A stretch of DNA of 64,000 nucleotides from Sphingomonas sinipercae (GTDB lineage: Bacteria > Pseudomonadota > Alphaproteobacteria > Sphingomonadales > Sphingomonadaceae), in NCBI RefSeq assembly GCF_011302055.1, contig NZ_CP049871.1, forward strand, positions 82,501-146,500. Direction: 5' to 3'. This document shows, piece by piece, positions 27,766 through 37,485 of this stretch (position 1 is its first letter; each line of letters opens with the position of its first letter). The position numbers were made by a program, and so were the translations under genes. Below the pieces are notes generated by a model. It was not told the origin of the DNA, did no database searches, and saw nothing but the letters and a program-made list of their open reading frames with translations.

Positions 27766-27930
27766 GTCATTCCCCCTGCTATGCCTGGGCTGACAAACGA
27801 ATGTCCGCTTGTCATCCAGCCCGCGTCGACAAACCGACCGGCGGTTCGACGAGCGTTCCGGGCGCGCCGACGAACGGCGGGAGGGCCGCCCATTGCCCCA
27901 CCCGCGCGGCGCGATTAAGCGCTCCGGTCA

Positions 27931-29196
27931 ATGCGTGACACAGATTCCTTGAAGCGGAACCGGCCGCAGCTTTCGCTGCACGTGCCCGAACCCGCTTACC
28001 GCCCGGGCGATACGCCGGATTTTTCAAGCATCGCGGTGCCCGCCGCCGGTGAGGTTCCGCGCCCGGACATCGGCGTCGCGCCTGCCGACATCGCAGGGCT
28101 TGCGACATCGTTGGTGCGAGTCCTCGACGACCGGCATCAGGCGGTCGGCCCATGGGACCCCAAGCTGGACGCCGACACCTTGCGAAAGATCCTGCGCGAC
28201 ATGGTCACGGTGCGCATTTTCGACGACCGCATGTACCGCGCCCAGCGCCAGGGGAAGACGAGCTTCTATATGAAGGCGACGGGCGAAGAGGCGATCGCTT
28301 GCGCTGCCGCCGCCGCCCTTGACCGCGACGACATGAACTTCCCGACGTATCGGCAGCAAGGCCTGTTGATCGCACGCGGCTACCCGCTGACCGAGATGAT
28401 GTGCCAGATCTACTCGAACAAAGGCGACAAGCTGCGCGGCCGGCAGCTGCCGATCATGTACTCCTCGCCCGACCACGGCTTCTTCACCATCTCCGGCAAC
28501 CTCGGCACGCAATTCCCGCAGGCGGTGGGCTGGGCGATGGCATCGGCGATCAAGGGCGATAGCCGCATTGCGGTCGGCTGGATCGGCGACGGCGCAACGG
28601 CGGAGGGCGACTTCCACGCCGCCGCCACCTTCGCCGCCGTCTATAACGCGCCCGCCATCCTGTGCGTGGTCAACAACCAGTGGGCGATCTCCAGTTTCTC
28701 GGGCATCGCCGGGGCGGAGCGCGCGACCTTCGCCCAGCGGGCGATCGGCTACGGCATCCCGGGCCTTCGGGTCGACGGCAACGATGCGCTGGCGGTGTTC
28801 GCCGCGATCCGCTGGGCGGCCGACCGGGCGCGATCCAATTCGGGCCCGACTCTGATCGAGTTCTTCACCTATCGCGCCGAGGGTCACTCCACGTCGGACG
28901 ACCCCTCAGGCTACCGCCCGACCGAAGAGGCCAAGGCCTGGCCCTTCGGCGATCCGGTCGAGCGGTTGAAGGCGCACCTGCTGGCGCTTGGCGAGTGGGA
29001 CGGTGAGCGCCACGAGGCGATGGTCAAGGAACTCGACGCCGAAATCCGCGCCGCCCAGAAGGAAGCGGAAAAGCAGGGCATCCTGCCCGAACAGGGCAAG
29101 GAGAACGTCGAAAGCATCTTCGACGACGTCTATGCCGAAGTTCCCTGGCACCTGGCCGAGCAGCGCGATGAGCTGCGACAGGAGAGGCAGGGCTGA
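27931..29196 (+). CDS. bkdA1: Branched-chain 2-oxoacid dehydrogenase E1 alpha
   Basis: Thiamine-diphosphate subunit that decarboxylates branched-chain 2-oxoacids from Val, Leu and Ile. The ThDP motif begins GDGATAEGDFHAA and ends in NN (VVNNQWAIS). The phosphorylation-loop-like region RAEGHSTSDDPSGYRP is present, and the N-terminal extension of about 60 residues is normal for bacterial BkdA1 (421 residues). ATG at 27931. It diverges from the fusion hydrolase over 165 bases and is coupled to E1 beta by a TGATG overlap. Confidence 0.93.
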   Translation: MRDTDSLKRNRPQLSLHVPEPAYRPGDTPDFSSIAVPAAGEVPRPDIGVAPADIAGLATSLVRVLDDRHQAVGPWDPKLDADTLRKILRDMVTVRIFDDRMYRAQRQGKTSFYMKATGEEAIACAAAAALDRDDMNFPTYRQQGLLIARGYPLTEMMCQIYSNKGDKLRGRQLPIMYSSPDHGFFTISGNLGTQFPQAVGWAMASAIKGDSRIAVGWIGDGATAEGDFHAAATFAAVYNAPAILCVVNNQWAISSFSGIAGAERATFAQRAIGYGIPGLRVDGNDALAVFAAIRWAADRARSNSGPTLIEFFTYRAEGHSTSDDPSGYRPTEEAKAWPFGDPVERLKAHLLALGEWDGERHEAMVKELDAEIRAAQKEAEKQGILPEQGKENVESIFDDVYAEVPWHLAEQRDELRQERQG

Positions 29197-30209
29197 TGGC
29201 CACGATGAACATGATCCAGGCGCTGAACGACGCCCACCGCGTCGCCATGCGCGCCGATCCGGACGTCGTCGTCTTTGGCGAAGACGTCGGTTACTTCGGC
29301 GGCGTCTTCCGCGTGACCGAGGGCCTGCAAAAGGAATTCGGCAAGCAGCGTTCGTTCGACGCGCCGATCAGCGAAACCGGGATCGTCGCCGCCGCAGTGG
29401 GCATGGCCGCTTACGGCATCAAGCCGGTGATCGAGATCCAGTTCGCCGATTACATCTACCCCGGCTACGACCAGATCGTCAGCGAGGTGGCGAAGATCCG
29501 CTATCGCACCGCCGGCGAATGGACGATGCCGATGGTCATCCGCTCGCCCTACGGCGGCGGCATCTTCGGCGGCCAGACGCACAGCCAGTCGCCCGAAAGT
29601 CTGTTCACCCACATCGCGGGACTGAAGACGGTGATCCCGTCGACGCCTTACGACGCCAAGGGCCTGCTGATCGCCGCGATCGAAGATCCCGATCCCGTAA
29701 TCTTCTTCGAGCCCAAGCGCATCTACAACGGCCCGTTCGACGGTTACCACGACCGCCCGGTGAAGCCGTGGTCGAAGCATTCGGCCAGCGATGTTCCCGA
29801 AGGCCATTATACGGTGCCGATTGGAAAAGCGGCGATCGTTCGCGAAGGATCGGAACTGACCGTGCTTGCCTATGGCACGATGGTGCACGTGGCGCTTGCC
29901 GCGGTCGAGGAGCGCGGGATCGATGCCGAAGTGATCGACCTGCGCACGCTGGTGCCGCTCGATATCGAAGCGATCGAACAGTCGGTGAAGAAGACGGGCC
30001 GCTGCCTGGTGGTCCACGAAGCACCCAAGACCTCCGGCTTCGGCGCCGAGCTGGTCAGCCTGGTGCAGGAACGCTGCTTCTATCATCTCGAAGCCCCGGT
30101 CGGACGCGTCACCGGCTGGGATACGCCCTACCCGCACGCTTTCGAATGGGCTTACTTCCCCGGACCCAAGCGGCTCGCGCGCGCTCTAGAAAAAGTGATG
30201 GCTGACTGA
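29196..30209 (+). CDS. bkdA2: Branched-chain 2-oxoacid dehydrogenase E1 beta
   Basis: Second E1 subunit of the complex, 337 residues. Typical blocks are MNMIQALNDAHRVAM, VVVFGEDVGYFGGVFRVTEGL, PISETGIVAAAVGMAAYGI, and GFGAELVSLVQERCF; the C-terminal transketolase domain contains VIDLRTLVPLD. Start and stop overlap both neighbours by TGATG, so E1 alpha, E1 beta and E2 are made together. Confidence 0.95.
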   Translation: MATMNMIQALNDAHRVAMRADPDVVVFGEDVGYFGGVFRVTEGLQKEFGKQRSFDAPISETGIVAAAVGMAAYGIKPVIEIQFADYIYPGYDQIVSEVAKIRYRTAGEWTMPMVIRSPYGGGIFGGQTHSQSPESLFTHIAGLKTVIPSTPYDAKGLLIAAIEDPDPVIFFEPKRIYNGPFDGYHDRPVKPWSKHSASDVPEGHYTVPIGKAAIVREGSELTVLAYGTMVHVALAAVEERGIDAEVIDLRTLVPLDIEAIEQSVKKTGRCLVVHEAPKTSGFGAELVSLVQERCFYHLEAPVGRVTGWDTPYPHAFEWAYFPGPKRLARALEKVMAD

Positions 30210-31513
30210 TGGCGACCTACGAATTCAAGCTCCCCGACATTGGCGAAGGCATTGCCGAGGCCGAGATCGTCGCCTGGCACGTCAAGCTCGGCGACCGGGT
30301 CGAGGAAGACCAGCAGCTCGCCGACATGATGACCGACAAGGCGACGGTGGAAATGGAATCGCCCGTCGCTGGAACGGTCGCGAAGCTCGCCGGTGAAGTC
30401 GGCGACCAAATTCCGATCGGGTCCGTGCTGGTCGTGATCGAAACCGACGCTTCGTCGCCGGCCGCCAGCGAGCCCGAACCAGCCGCGCAATCGGTCGACG
30501 AGATGCCGCTTGCCGACGGCGCCGTCGAACCGACCGCCGCCCAGGAACAGCAAATCCCGACGACGGCGGAAGAGCCGCCTAGCCCCGTTGCAAAGCCGGC
30601 CAAGGAAGCGCCCAAGCCCGCGGTTTTGAGCCCGGCACCCGCGAGCGACGGCGGCCACTCCGCCCAGGTCCTTGCCTCGCCCGCCGTGCGCCAGCGTGCC
30701 CGCGATCTCGGCATCGACCTTGGCCAGGTCAAGACCAGCGCCGATCGCATCCGCCACTCCGACCTCGACGCCTATCTTCTCTACAACGGCGGCTCCGTCG
30801 GTCAGCGCGGCGCCGCCGCCCGGCCCGACGAGACGATCAAGGTCGTCGGCCTGCGCCGTAAGATTGCGGAGAATATGCAGGAGGCCAAGCGCCGCATCCC
30901 GCACTTCACGCTGGTCGAGGAGTTCGACGTCACCGACCTTGAGGACACGCGGGCGATGATGAACCGCGACCGCGGGTCGAACCCGAAGCTGACCTTGCTG
31001 CCCTTCCTGATCACGGCGATGGCGCGGGCGCTGCCCGACTGGCCGATGCTCAACGCGACGTATGACGACGACGCCAATGTCATCACGCGCCACGGCGCGC
31101 TCAACCTCGGCATGGCTGCCCAGACCCCCAACGGACTGATGGTGCCGGTGATCCGTAATGCGCAGGCCATGAGCGTCTGGCAGCTCGCGTCCGAAGCGCT
31201 TCGGCTCGCCGAGGCCGCCCGTTCCGGCAAGGCCAGCCGCGAGGAGCTGTCCGGTTCAAGCATCACCTTGTCATCGCTCGGCCCGATGGGCGGCATCACC
31301 TCGACGCCGGTGATCAACCGGCCCGAAGTCGCGATCATCGCCGTCAACAAGGTCGAGGAGAAGGTCGTCGTCGTCGATGGCGAGATCGAGGTTCGCAAGC
31401 GCATGAACCTGTCGCTTTCCTGCGACCACCGGGTCGTCGACGGCTGGGACGCAGCGAGCTTCCTGCAGGCAATGAAAGCCTACATCGAAAACCCGCTGCG
31501 GCTACTCAGCTAG
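30209..31513 (+). CDS. bkdB: Branched-chain 2-oxoacid dehydrogenase E2 (lipoamide acyltransferase)
   Basis: Core acyltransferase of the complex, 434 residues. One lipoyl domain occupies about residues 1-78 with the lipoylated lysine in MTDKATVEMESP. An Ala/Pro-rich linker follows, then a peripheral subunit-binding domain (ASPAVRQRARDLGIDLGQV), then the catalytic domain ending in SLSCDHRVVDGWDAASFL, which has the active-site His. The E3 lipoamide dehydrogenase is not in this window, so the complex must share one from elsewhere. Confidence 0.95.
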   Translation: MATYEFKLPDIGEGIAEAEIVAWHVKLGDRVEEDQQLADMMTDKATVEMESPVAGTVAKLAGEVGDQIPIGSVLVVIETDASSPAASEPEPAAQSVDEMPLADGAVEPTAAQEQQIPTTAEEPPSPVAKPAKEAPKPAVLSPAPASDGGHSAQVLASPAVRQRARDLGIDLGQVKTSADRIRHSDLDAYLLYNGGSVGQRGAAARPDETIKVVGLRRKIAENMQEAKRRIPHFTLVEEFDVTDLEDTRAMMNRDRGSNPKLTLLPFLITAMARALPDWPMLNATYDDDANVITRHGALNLGMAAQTPNGLMVPVIRNAQAMSVWQLASEALRLAEAARSGKASREELSGSSITLSSLGPMGGITSTPVINRPEVAIIAVNKVEEKVVVVDGEIEVRKRMNLSLSCDHRVVDGWDAASFLQAMKAYIENPLRLLS

Positions 31514-31517
31514 GCGC

Positions 31518-31551
31518 AGCGCCCCGCCAACGTGTTTCGGCGGTGGGCGCT
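31518..31551. terminator. Weak hairpin at the end of the bkd operon
   Basis: AGCGCCCCGCC at 31518-31528 can pair with GGCGGTGGGCGCT at 31539-31551 after small bulges, between two convergent genes. There is no T tract, so this is only a possible terminator. Confidence 0.35.
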
Positions 31552-31793
31552 CAGTCCTTGCCGATTTCGCGCCAGCTCTTTTCGTTGACCTCGACCCCGT
31601 GCTTGTCGGCGGCTTTCTTGATCCGCCGCCACGCCGCCTCGCGTTCATCGTCACTCACGCCCTTGACCTGGTTGAACCGGGCAATGGCGTTGCGGACGTG
31701 GCTGGCGTCGTTGAGCGGCTCCTTGCGCTCGTCGGGGAATGCGAACGTCTCCTCATCCAGAGAATCGCGTTTCTTCTCGCTAAGCTCCGACAT
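31551..31793 (-). CDS. DUF6582-like small protein
   Basis: An 80-residue charged protein. The block DASHVRNAIARFNQVKGVSD, followed by EREAAWRRIKKAADKHGVEV, is the pattern I associate with DUF6582-type proteins found with ChaB-like or stress-related genes. No catalytic motif is visible. ATG at 31793 is preceded by AGGAGACGCATC. Function unknown. Confidence 0.75.
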   Translation of the reverse strand: MSELSEKKRDSLDEETFAFPDERKEPLNDASHVRNAIARFNQVKGVSDDEREAAWRRIKKAADKHGVEVNEKSWREIGKD

Positions 31794-31845
31794 GATGCGT
31801 CTCCTTTCGCGCGATCAACGAACGCCGCCGCGTGATTTTCCGCGC

Positions 31846-32397
31846 TTAAGCCGCCAGCCGCACCGTTTCGCCGAGCGCTTCGCTGACCGATTGCGCTTTC
31901 TGCTCGGGACTGATGTTGAGGCCGTCGGCGGAAACGAATTCGGCGGCGATGCCGATGAAGGCGAAGACACCACGCAAATAAGTTTCGAGATGCTCGAGCG
32001 CCGCTGCGGGGGAGCCGTCGTCGTAAATCCCGCCGCGCGCCATGGCGACGATTACCCGCTTGCCGCCGGCCAGGCCTTCGGGGCCGTCGGCGTTGTAGCG
32101 AAAGGTCCTGCCGGCGACGAGGATCCGGTCGAGCCACGCCTTGAGCTGGGTCGGCAGCGTGAAATTGTACATCGGCGCGCCGATCACGACCGTGTCGGCG
32201 TCGAGGAACTCATCGAGCACGTTGCTGTCGGCGTAGGCATCGAGCGTGAGATGGGACAACGGATCGGCGAAGAGGTCGCGCCGGACGACCCTTGCGACCG
32301 GGCGCTCCCGCTTCAGGCGCTCAACGACGGACGCCGAAAGCTGGCGGCTGACGCTCGCCTCGCCGGTGATGCTGCTGTCGAGATGAAGGATGGTCAC
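31846..32397 (-). CDS. azoR: FMN-dependent NADH-azoreductase
   Basis: Flavodoxin-fold quinone/azo reductase of 183 residues. It shows LHLDSSITGEASVSRQL (FMN phosphate loop), the FMN contact APMYNFTLPTQLKAWLDRI, and MARGGIYDDG near the third loop. It is about 15 residues shorter than E. coli AzoR but complete. The start is GTG with a strong ribosome site (TTAGGAGG). It diverges from an HxlR regulator, a common azoR/quinone-response arrangement. Confidence 0.9.
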   Translation of the reverse strand: MTILHLDSSITGEASVSRQLSASVVERLKRERPVARVVRRDLFADPLSHLTLDAYADSNVLDEFLDADTVVIGAPMYNFTLPTQLKAWLDRILVAGRTFRYNADGPEGLAGGKRVIVAMARGGIYDDGSPAAALEHLETYLRGVFAFIGIAAEFVSADGLNISPEQKAQSVSEALGETVRLAA

Positions 32398-32420
32398 TGT
32401 TGCCTCCTAAGTATGGAATT

Positions 32421-32443
32421 GTTACCGAGGCACCCTAAGTAAC
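32421..32443. promoter_or_regulatory. Inverted repeat, likely HxlR operator
   Basis: GTTAC at 32421-32425 and GTAAC at 32439-32443 form an inverted repeat separated by 13 bases in the azoR-hxlR gap. A further GGTAAC lies just before the regulator gene, near 32515. HxlR-family regulators bind such dyads beside the genes they control. Found by eye. Confidence 0.5.
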
Positions 32444-32526
32444 CACATGAAAACCCCCCGCAAGAACGCACTTTCTTGTGGCCGACGAACAAAGATGTGA
32501 CGCAGTATCAGTGAGGTAACTGGACG

Positions 32527-32901
32527 ATGCAGGACCCCAACAACCCCGTCTGCCAGACGATCAGCGCGCTTCTTCAGCGCATCGGCGACAAGTGGACCGT
32601 GCTGGTCGTCCAGACGCTCGGCGACGGCGGCAAGCGCTTCAACCAACTGCGTCGCGAAATCCCGAGCGTCTCCCAGCGGATGCTGACGCTGACGCTGCGC
32701 CACCTGGAACGCGACGGGATTGTCAGCCGGACGGTCACGCCCAGCATCCCGCCGCGGGTGGATTATGAACTGACCGAGCTTGGCCGGTCGTTGCAGAAGC
32801 CGATCTGCGGCCTGGCCAGTTGGGCGACCGAGAACGTCGGCGCGATCCACGAAGCGCAGGCGCGCTATGACGACGGCTCGGCCACGGCGCAGGCGGCGTA
32901 A
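32527..32901 (+). CDS. HxlR family transcriptional regulator
   Basis: A 124-residue winged-helix regulator. The family core is clear: NPVCQTISALLQRIGDKWTV, LGDGGKRFNQLRREIPSVSQRML-T (split here), TLRHLERDGIVSRTV and PPRVDYELTELGRSL. An N-terminal cysteine (PVCQT) is placed as in redox- or quinone-sensing members such as YodB. It likely represses the divergent azoR. ATG at 32527, GAGG upstream. Confidence 0.9.
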   Translation: MQDPNNPVCQTISALLQRIGDKWTVLVVQTLGDGGKRFNQLRREIPSVSQRMLTLTLRHLERDGIVSRTVTPSIPPRVDYELTELGRSLQKPICGLASWATENVGAIHEAQARYDDGSATAQAA

Positions 32902-32903
32902 CC

Positions 32904-33158
32904 GTGCTGGCGGCGGCTGACCTTCCCGGCGGCGTCGTTCATGACCTGCCCGGCGATTTCGCCGCGGCGATCAAGGGCGACGAGGCCGCGCTTGCTACCT
33001 GGCAGGACATCACCCCGCTCGCCCGCAACGAATGGATTTGCTGGGTCACGTCCGCGAAAAAGGCGGAGACTCGGGAAAAGCGCATCGGCTGGGGCCGCGA
33101 GAATTTGAGCGCTGGGAAACGGCGCCCCTGCTGCTGGCCGGGCTGCAAGCATCGCTAG
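32904..33158 (+). CDS. YdeI/OmpD-associated family protein (short)
   Basis: An 84-residue product that keeps only the C-terminal helical part of the YdeI/OmpD-associated family: LPGDFAAAIKGDEAALATW, followed by NEWICWVTSAKKAETREKRIG. Start is GTG two bases after the hxlR stop, so it is probably in the same transcript. The C-terminus contains a cysteine-rich end (CCWPGCKHR). Function unknown. Confidence 0.65.
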   Translation: MLAAADLPGGVVHDLPGDFAAAIKGDEAALATWQDITPLARNEWICWVTSAKKAETREKRIGWGRENLSAGKRRPCCWPGCKHR

Positions 33159-33224
33159 GACTCGAACGGCATGCGCTGCCGACGCCATCTAGCGCTTGCC
33201 AGGGTGCTGGCTTAAGCCGTCGCC

Positions 33225-33677
33225 ATGGCCGGTAAATATTTCGACGAATGGCAGGTCGGCGACCGCATCGCGCACGCCATATCCCGCACGGTGACCGAGA
33301 CGGACAACGTCCTCATTTCGACGCTCACCCACAACCCGCAGCCGATGCACCTCGACCACGAAGCGGCCTCGCAATCCGAATTCGGGATGCCGCTGGTCAA
33401 TTCGGTCTTCACGTTTGGCCTGATGGTCGGGGTCAGCGTCGCCGACACGACGCTCGGCACGCTCGTCGCCAACCTTGGCTATGACAAGCTCGTCTTCCCC
33501 AATCCGGTCTTCATCGGCGATACGCTGCGTTCGGAATCCGAATGCGTGGCGGTGCGCGAAAGCAAGTCGCGGCCGAACGCCGGCATCGTCACCTGGGCCC
33601 ACCGAAGCTTCAATCAGCGCGGCGACCTGGTGTGCGAATGCACCCGCTCGGCGCTCCTCAAGAAGAAACCGCAATGA
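33225..33677 (+). CDS. MaoC family hydratase
   Basis: A 150-residue hotdog-fold enoyl-CoA hydratase-like protein. Motifs are [11 protein letters not shown], the catalytic [15 protein letters not shown] (Asn/His pair) and [14 protein letters not shown]. It is coupled to a CoA-ester lyase by ATGA. MaoC/lyase pairs occur in the ethylmalonyl-CoA and mesaconate/itaconate routes (mesaconyl-CoA hydratase with malyl-CoA lyase), but the substrate is not settled by sequence. Confidence 0.88.
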   Translation: MAGKYFDEWQVGDRIAHAISRTVTETDNVLISTLTHNPQPMHLDHEAASQSEFGMPLVNSVFTFGLMVGVSVADTTLGTLVANLGYDKLVFPNPVFIGDTLRSESECVAVRESKSRPNAGIVTWAHRSFNQRGDLVCECTRSALLKKKPQ

Positions 33678-34504
33678 CTCAGCCGCGCAGCTGGCTGTTC
33701 GTCCCCGCCGATAGCGAGCGCAAGATCGCCAAGGCGCTCGACAGCAGTGCCGATGCGGTCATCTTCGACCTCGAAGACAGCGTCGCCGCCACCAACAAGG
33801 GCGCCGCTCGAGAGCTTCTGCGCAATCTTCCCGACCGGTCGGGCGGGCCCGAATGGTGGGTTCGGATCAACCCGCTGGGCAGCGAATTTCACAAGGACGA
33901 CCTGGAAGTGTTCGGCCACGCCGACCTGGCCGGGATCGTCCTACCGAAGACGGAAAGCGGCGCGGACGTGACCCAGCTTTCGCACCGCACCGGCAATATC
34001 CCGGTGCACGCCATCGTCACCGAAACCGCGGCCAGCCTCTTCGGCCTGCTGTCCTACCGCGATCCGAAGTCGCCGCTGGCGGCGATGAGCTGGGGGGCGG
34101 AAGACTTGTCAGCGGCGCTCGGCGCTTCCTCGAAACATGATCCGGACGGTGCCTTGAGCTTCACTTACCGGCTCGCCCGTTCGTTGTGCCTGGCCGGCGC
34201 CGCGGCCGCCGGGGTGCAGCCGGTCGATGGCGTCTTCGCCGACTTTCGCGACGAAGCTGGCTTGCGCGCCGAAGCCGAGGCCGCGCGGCGCGAAGGATTC
34301 ACCGGCAAGCTGGCGATCCACCCGGCCCAGGTCGACGTGATCAACGCTGCTTTCACCCCTTCCGCGGACGAGATTGCGCACGCCCGCGCCATCGTCGCCG
34401 CGTTTGACGCACAACCGGACGCAGGCGTGCTGTCGGTCAATGGCCGGATGCTCGATCGCCCCCATCTAGTGCAGGCAAGGCGCACACTCGACCGCGCCAG
34501 ATAA
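33674..34504 (+). CDS. HpcH/HpaI (CitE-like) CoA-ester lyase
   Basis: A 276-residue TIM-barrel lyase of the CitE/malyl-CoA lyase type. It opens with [19 protein letters not shown] and has [12 protein letters not shown] (metal-binding Asp/Glu), [13 protein letters not shown] and [14 protein letters not shown], with [17 protein letters not shown] near the end. The ATG at 33674 overlaps the MaoC stop (ATGA). Likely cleaves or makes a 3-hydroxy-dicarboxylyl-CoA such as malyl- or methylmalyl-CoA. Confidence 0.88.
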   Translation: MTQPRSWLFVPADSERKIAKALDSSADAVIFDLEDSVAATNKGAARELLRNLPDRSGGPEWWVRINPLGSEFHKDDLEVFGHADLAGIVLPKTESGADVTQLSHRTGNIPVHAIVTETAASLFGLLSYRDPKSPLAAMSWGAEDLSAALGASSKHDPDGALSFTYRLARSLCLAGAAAAGVQPVDGVFADFRDEAGLRAEAEAARREGFTGKLAIHPAQVDVINAAFTPSADEIAHARAIVAAFDAQPDAGVLSVNGRMLDRPHLVQARRTLDRAR

Positions 34505-34516
34505 GGAGACCGCGCC

Positions 34517-35566
34517 ATGCCGACCCAAGCCAAAGGATGGGGCACGGAAGCGGCCGACCAGCCGCTAAGGCCGATGACGTTCGAGCGGCGCGACCTGCGC
34601 CCCGACGACGTCGCGATCCAGATCACTTACGCCGGCATCTGCCATTCCGATCTCCACACCGCCCGCAACGATTGGGGCGGCACCATCTACCCCAACATCC
34701 CCGGCCACGAGATCGTCGGCCGAGTCACCGCGATCGGCGATGAGGTGACCCGCCACCGCGTCGGCGACCTCGTCGCAGTCGGCTGCATGGTCGACAGCTG
34801 CATGAGCTGCGACCAGTGCCTATCCGGCTGGGAAGTGTTCTGCCGCGAAGGCATGGTCGGCACTTACAATGGCGTCGATCGTCACGACGGGTCGATTACC
34901 AAGGGCGGCTACACCGACCATGTCGTCGTTCGCGACCATTTCGTCCTGAAAGTCCCCGACGGCATGGACGAGGCGCGGGTTGCGCCGCTGCTGTGCGCCG
35001 GCATCACCACTTACTCGCCGCTTCGCCAGTACAACGTCGGGCCGGGCACGAAGATGGCGGTGATCGGCCTTGGCGGGCTTGGCCACATGGGCGTGAAGCT
35101 CGGCGCCGCGCTTGGCGCGCATGTGACGATGATCACGACCACGCCAAGCAAGGGGGAAGATGCCCGCGCGCTCGGCGCTCACGATGTCATCGTCTCCACC
35201 GACGCGGTCCAGATGGAGGCTGCGGCGACCCGCTTCGATTTCATCCTCAATACCATCCCCGTCAGCCATGAAATCGACGGCTACCTGCAACTCCTCGGGC
35301 GGTCGGGCCGGATGGTGATCGTCGGCGCGCTCCTGCAGATGCCCGGCTTTGTCGGCGCCAACCTCATCTTTTGGAACCGCGCGGTCGGCGGATCCGCGAT
35401 CGGCGGCATTCCGGAAACGCAGGAAATGCTCGACCTGTGCGCCAAGGAAGGCATTTACCCCGAGGTTGAGCTTATCGCGATGGACGAGGTCAACGACGCC
35501 TATGAGCGACTGCTCAGGAACGACGTCCGCTACCGCTTCGTGATCGACATGGCGCGCGGCCTGTGA
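34517..35566 (+). CDS. Zinc-dependent alcohol dehydrogenase (cinnamyl/YahK-type)
   Basis: A 349-residue NAD(P)-linked medium-chain dehydrogenase. Catalytic zinc ligands: Cys in GICHSDLH, His-Glu in PGHEIVG. Structural-zinc cysteines are in [20 protein letters not shown]. The dinucleotide fold has [13 protein letters not shown]. The ATG at 34517 follows ATAAGGAG. Its stop overlaps the acs start by GTGA, so acetaldehyde or another aldehyde may feed the same route. Confidence 0.92.
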   Translation: MPTQAKGWGTEAADQPLRPMTFERRDLRPDDVAIQITYAGICHSDLHTARNDWGGTIYPNIPGHEIVGRVTAIGDEVTRHRVGDLVAVGCMVDSCMSCDQCLSGWEVFCREGMVGTYNGVDRHDGSITKGGYTDHVVVRDHFVLKVPDGMDEARVAPLLCAGITTYSPLRQYNVGPGTKMAVIGLGGLGHMGVKLGAALGAHVTMITTTPSKGEDARALGAHDVIVSTDAVQMEAAATRFDFILNTIPVSHEIDGYLQLLGRSGRMVIVGALLQMPGFVGANLIFWNRAVGGSAIGGIPETQEMLDLCAKEGIYPEVELIAMDEVNDAYERLLRNDVRYRFVIDMARGL

Positions 35567-37485
35567 CGAGCGCCGTGCATCCGGTGCCGCAGGGCTTCGG
35601 TGCGCGGATCGGCCCGCCTGAACTGGCAGCGCTTCGTGACCAGGTGGAGCGCGACCCCGATGCCTTCTGGCTGGAACAGGCGCGGCGGCTTCAATGGCAG
35701 CAGTTTCCCACCCGCGCCGGCAACTGGTCGTTCGACGAGGCGGATTTCAACATCCGCTGGTTCGAAGACGGCGCGCTGAACCTTTCGGTCAATTGCCTCG
35801 ACCGTCATCTCGCCGCGGACGGCGACCGCACCGCGCTGGTCTTCGAAGCCGACGAACCGGGCGACGGGCGCCGGGTCAGCTTCCGCGAGCTGCACGAAGA
35901 AACCTGCCGGCTCGCCAACCTGCTCAAGGAACGGGGCATCCGCCGCGGCGACCGGGTCATGATCTACATGCCGATGATCCCGGAAGCGGCGGCGGCGATG
36001 CTCGCCTGCGCCCGCATCGGCGCGGTCCATTCGGTCGTCTTCGGCGGCTTTTCCCCCGACAGCCTGGCTGGCCGGATCCAGGATTGCGACGCTTGCGCGG
36101 TCATCACGGCCGACGAGGGCGTGCGCGGCGGCAAGGTCATTCCGCTCAAGCGCAATGTCGACGCCGCGCTGGAGCAGCGCGACGTTCCGACCGTCATCGT
36201 CGTCTCCCGCACTGGCGCCGACGTGCCGATGAAGGACGGCCGCGACATCGCTTACGCGCAGGTTCGCGACCGGCTCGATACGGACTGCGCGCCCGAAGCG
36301 ATGAACGCCGAAGACCCGCTGTTCATCCTCTACACTTCCGGCTCGACCGGGAAGCCGAAGGGCGTGGTCCACACCACCGGCGGCTATGCCGTCTGGGCGG
36401 CGGCGACCTTCGACTGGGTGTTCGACTACCGCCGCGATGACATCTTCTGGTGCACCGCCGATGTCGGCTGGATCACCGGCCACAGCTATGTCGTCTACGG
36501 CCCGCTGATGAACGGCGCGACCAGCGTCATGTTCGACGGCGTCCCCAACTATCCCGACTTCGGCCGTTTCTGGGAAACGATCGACCGGCTTGGAGTCACC
36601 ATTTTCTACACCGCGCCAACCGCGATCCGCGCGCTGATGCGGGAGGGCGAGGGGCCGGTAAAGGCGCACAGCCGGGCCTCGCTCAGGCTGCTCGGCACCG
36701 TGGGCGAGCCGATCAACCCGGAAGCGTGGGAGTGGTATTGGCGGGTCGTAGGCGACGGCCGCTGCCCGGTCGTCGATACTTGGTGGCAGACGGAGACCGG
36801 CGGCATCCTGATCTCACCCTTGCCGGGTGCGACCGACCTTAAGCCCGGGTCCGCGACCAAGCCATTGCCGGGGATCAAGCCGCTGCTGGTCGATGCCGAA
36901 CACAAGGTTCTGGAAGGCGCGGCGAGCGGCAACCTTTGCCTCGCATCCTCATGGCCAGGCCAGATGCGCACCGTCTGGGGCGACCACGAACGCTTCTTCC
37001 AGACCTATTTCAGCGCCTACCCCGGGCTATATTTCACCGGCGACGGCTGCCGCCGCGATGAGGACGGCTATTACTGGATCACCGGCCGGGTCGACGACGT
37101 CATCAACGTGTCCGGCCACCGCATCGGTACCGCGGAAGTGGAAAGCGCGCTCGTCGCCCATGCCAAGGTCGCGGAAGCCGCGGTCGTGGGTATGCCGCAC
37201 GAGATCAAGGGCCAGGCGATCTACGCGTTCGTCACCCTCAACGCCGGCGAAGAAGGCAGCGATGACCTCCGCCGCGAATTGGTGGCCGAGGTCCGTAAGG
37301 AGATTGGCGGGATGGCAGCGCCTGAAGTCATTCACTTCACGCCATCGCTGCCCAAGACCCGGTCGGGAAAGATCATGCGCCGAATCCTCCGCAAGATCGC
37401 GGAAGGGGAGACCAGCGGTTTCGGCGACACATCGACGCTGGCCGACCCCAGCGTGGTCGACTCATTGCTCGCTGGCCGCCAGTGA
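35563..37485 (+). CDS. acs: Acetyl-CoA synthetase (AMP-forming)
   Basis: Activates acetate (or propionate) to its CoA ester with ATP. The 640-residue product has the AMP-binding core [35 protein letters not shown] and the A8 hinge [16 protein letters not shown], with the acetylated-lysine motif [14 protein letters not shown]. The tryptophan in TWWQTETGG is that of acetate-specific enzymes. Start is GTG overlapping the dehydrogenase stop; the next gene also starts in a GTGA overlap. Confidence 0.94.
   Translation: MTSAVHPVPQGFGARIGPPELAALRDQVERDPDAFWLEQARRLQWQQFPTRAGNWSFDEADFNIRWFEDGALNLSVNCLDRHLAADGDRTALVFEADEPGDGRRVSFRELHEETCRLANLLKERGIRRGDRVMIYMPMIPEAAAAMLACARIGAVHSVVFGGFSPDSLAGRIQDCDACAVITADEGVRGGKVIPLKRNVDAALEQRDVPTVIVVSRTGADVPMKDGRDIAYAQVRDRLDTDCAPEAMNAEDPLFILYTSGSTGKPKGVVHTTGGYAVWAAATFDWVFDYRRDDIFWCTADVGWITGHSYVVYGPLMNGATSVMFDGVPNYPDFGRFWETIDRLGVTIFYTAPTAIRALMREGEGPVKAHSRASLRLLGTVGEPINPEAWEWYWRVVGDGRCPVVDTWWQTETGGILISPLPGATDLKPGSATKPLPGIKPLLVDAEHKVLEGAASGNLCLASSWPGQMRTVWGDHERFFQTYFSAYPGLYFTGDGCRRDEDGYYWITGRVDDVINVSGHRIGTAEVESALVAHAKVAEAAVVGMPHEIKGQAIYAFVTLNAGEEGSDDLRRELVAEVRKEIGGMAAPEVIHFTPSLPKTRSGKIMRRILRKIAEGETSGFGDTSTLADPSVVDSLLAGRQ

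Noticed and set aside
24655..27918. 1087-codon plus-strand frame opposite the fusion hydrolase
   Set aside because: Its length reflects GC-rich third positions of the real gene; composition is Arg/Gln-rich with no domain, and the minus strand has catalytic motifs of three families.
28988..30205. 405-codon frame overlapping bkdA2 in another frame
   Set aside because: Arg-rich shifted translation of E1 beta; no motif.
33159..33224. Possible tRNA-like piece (GGACTCGAAC) after the YdeI-like gene
   Set aside because: Looks like a T-loop fragment, but no matching acceptor or anticodon stem could be drawn.
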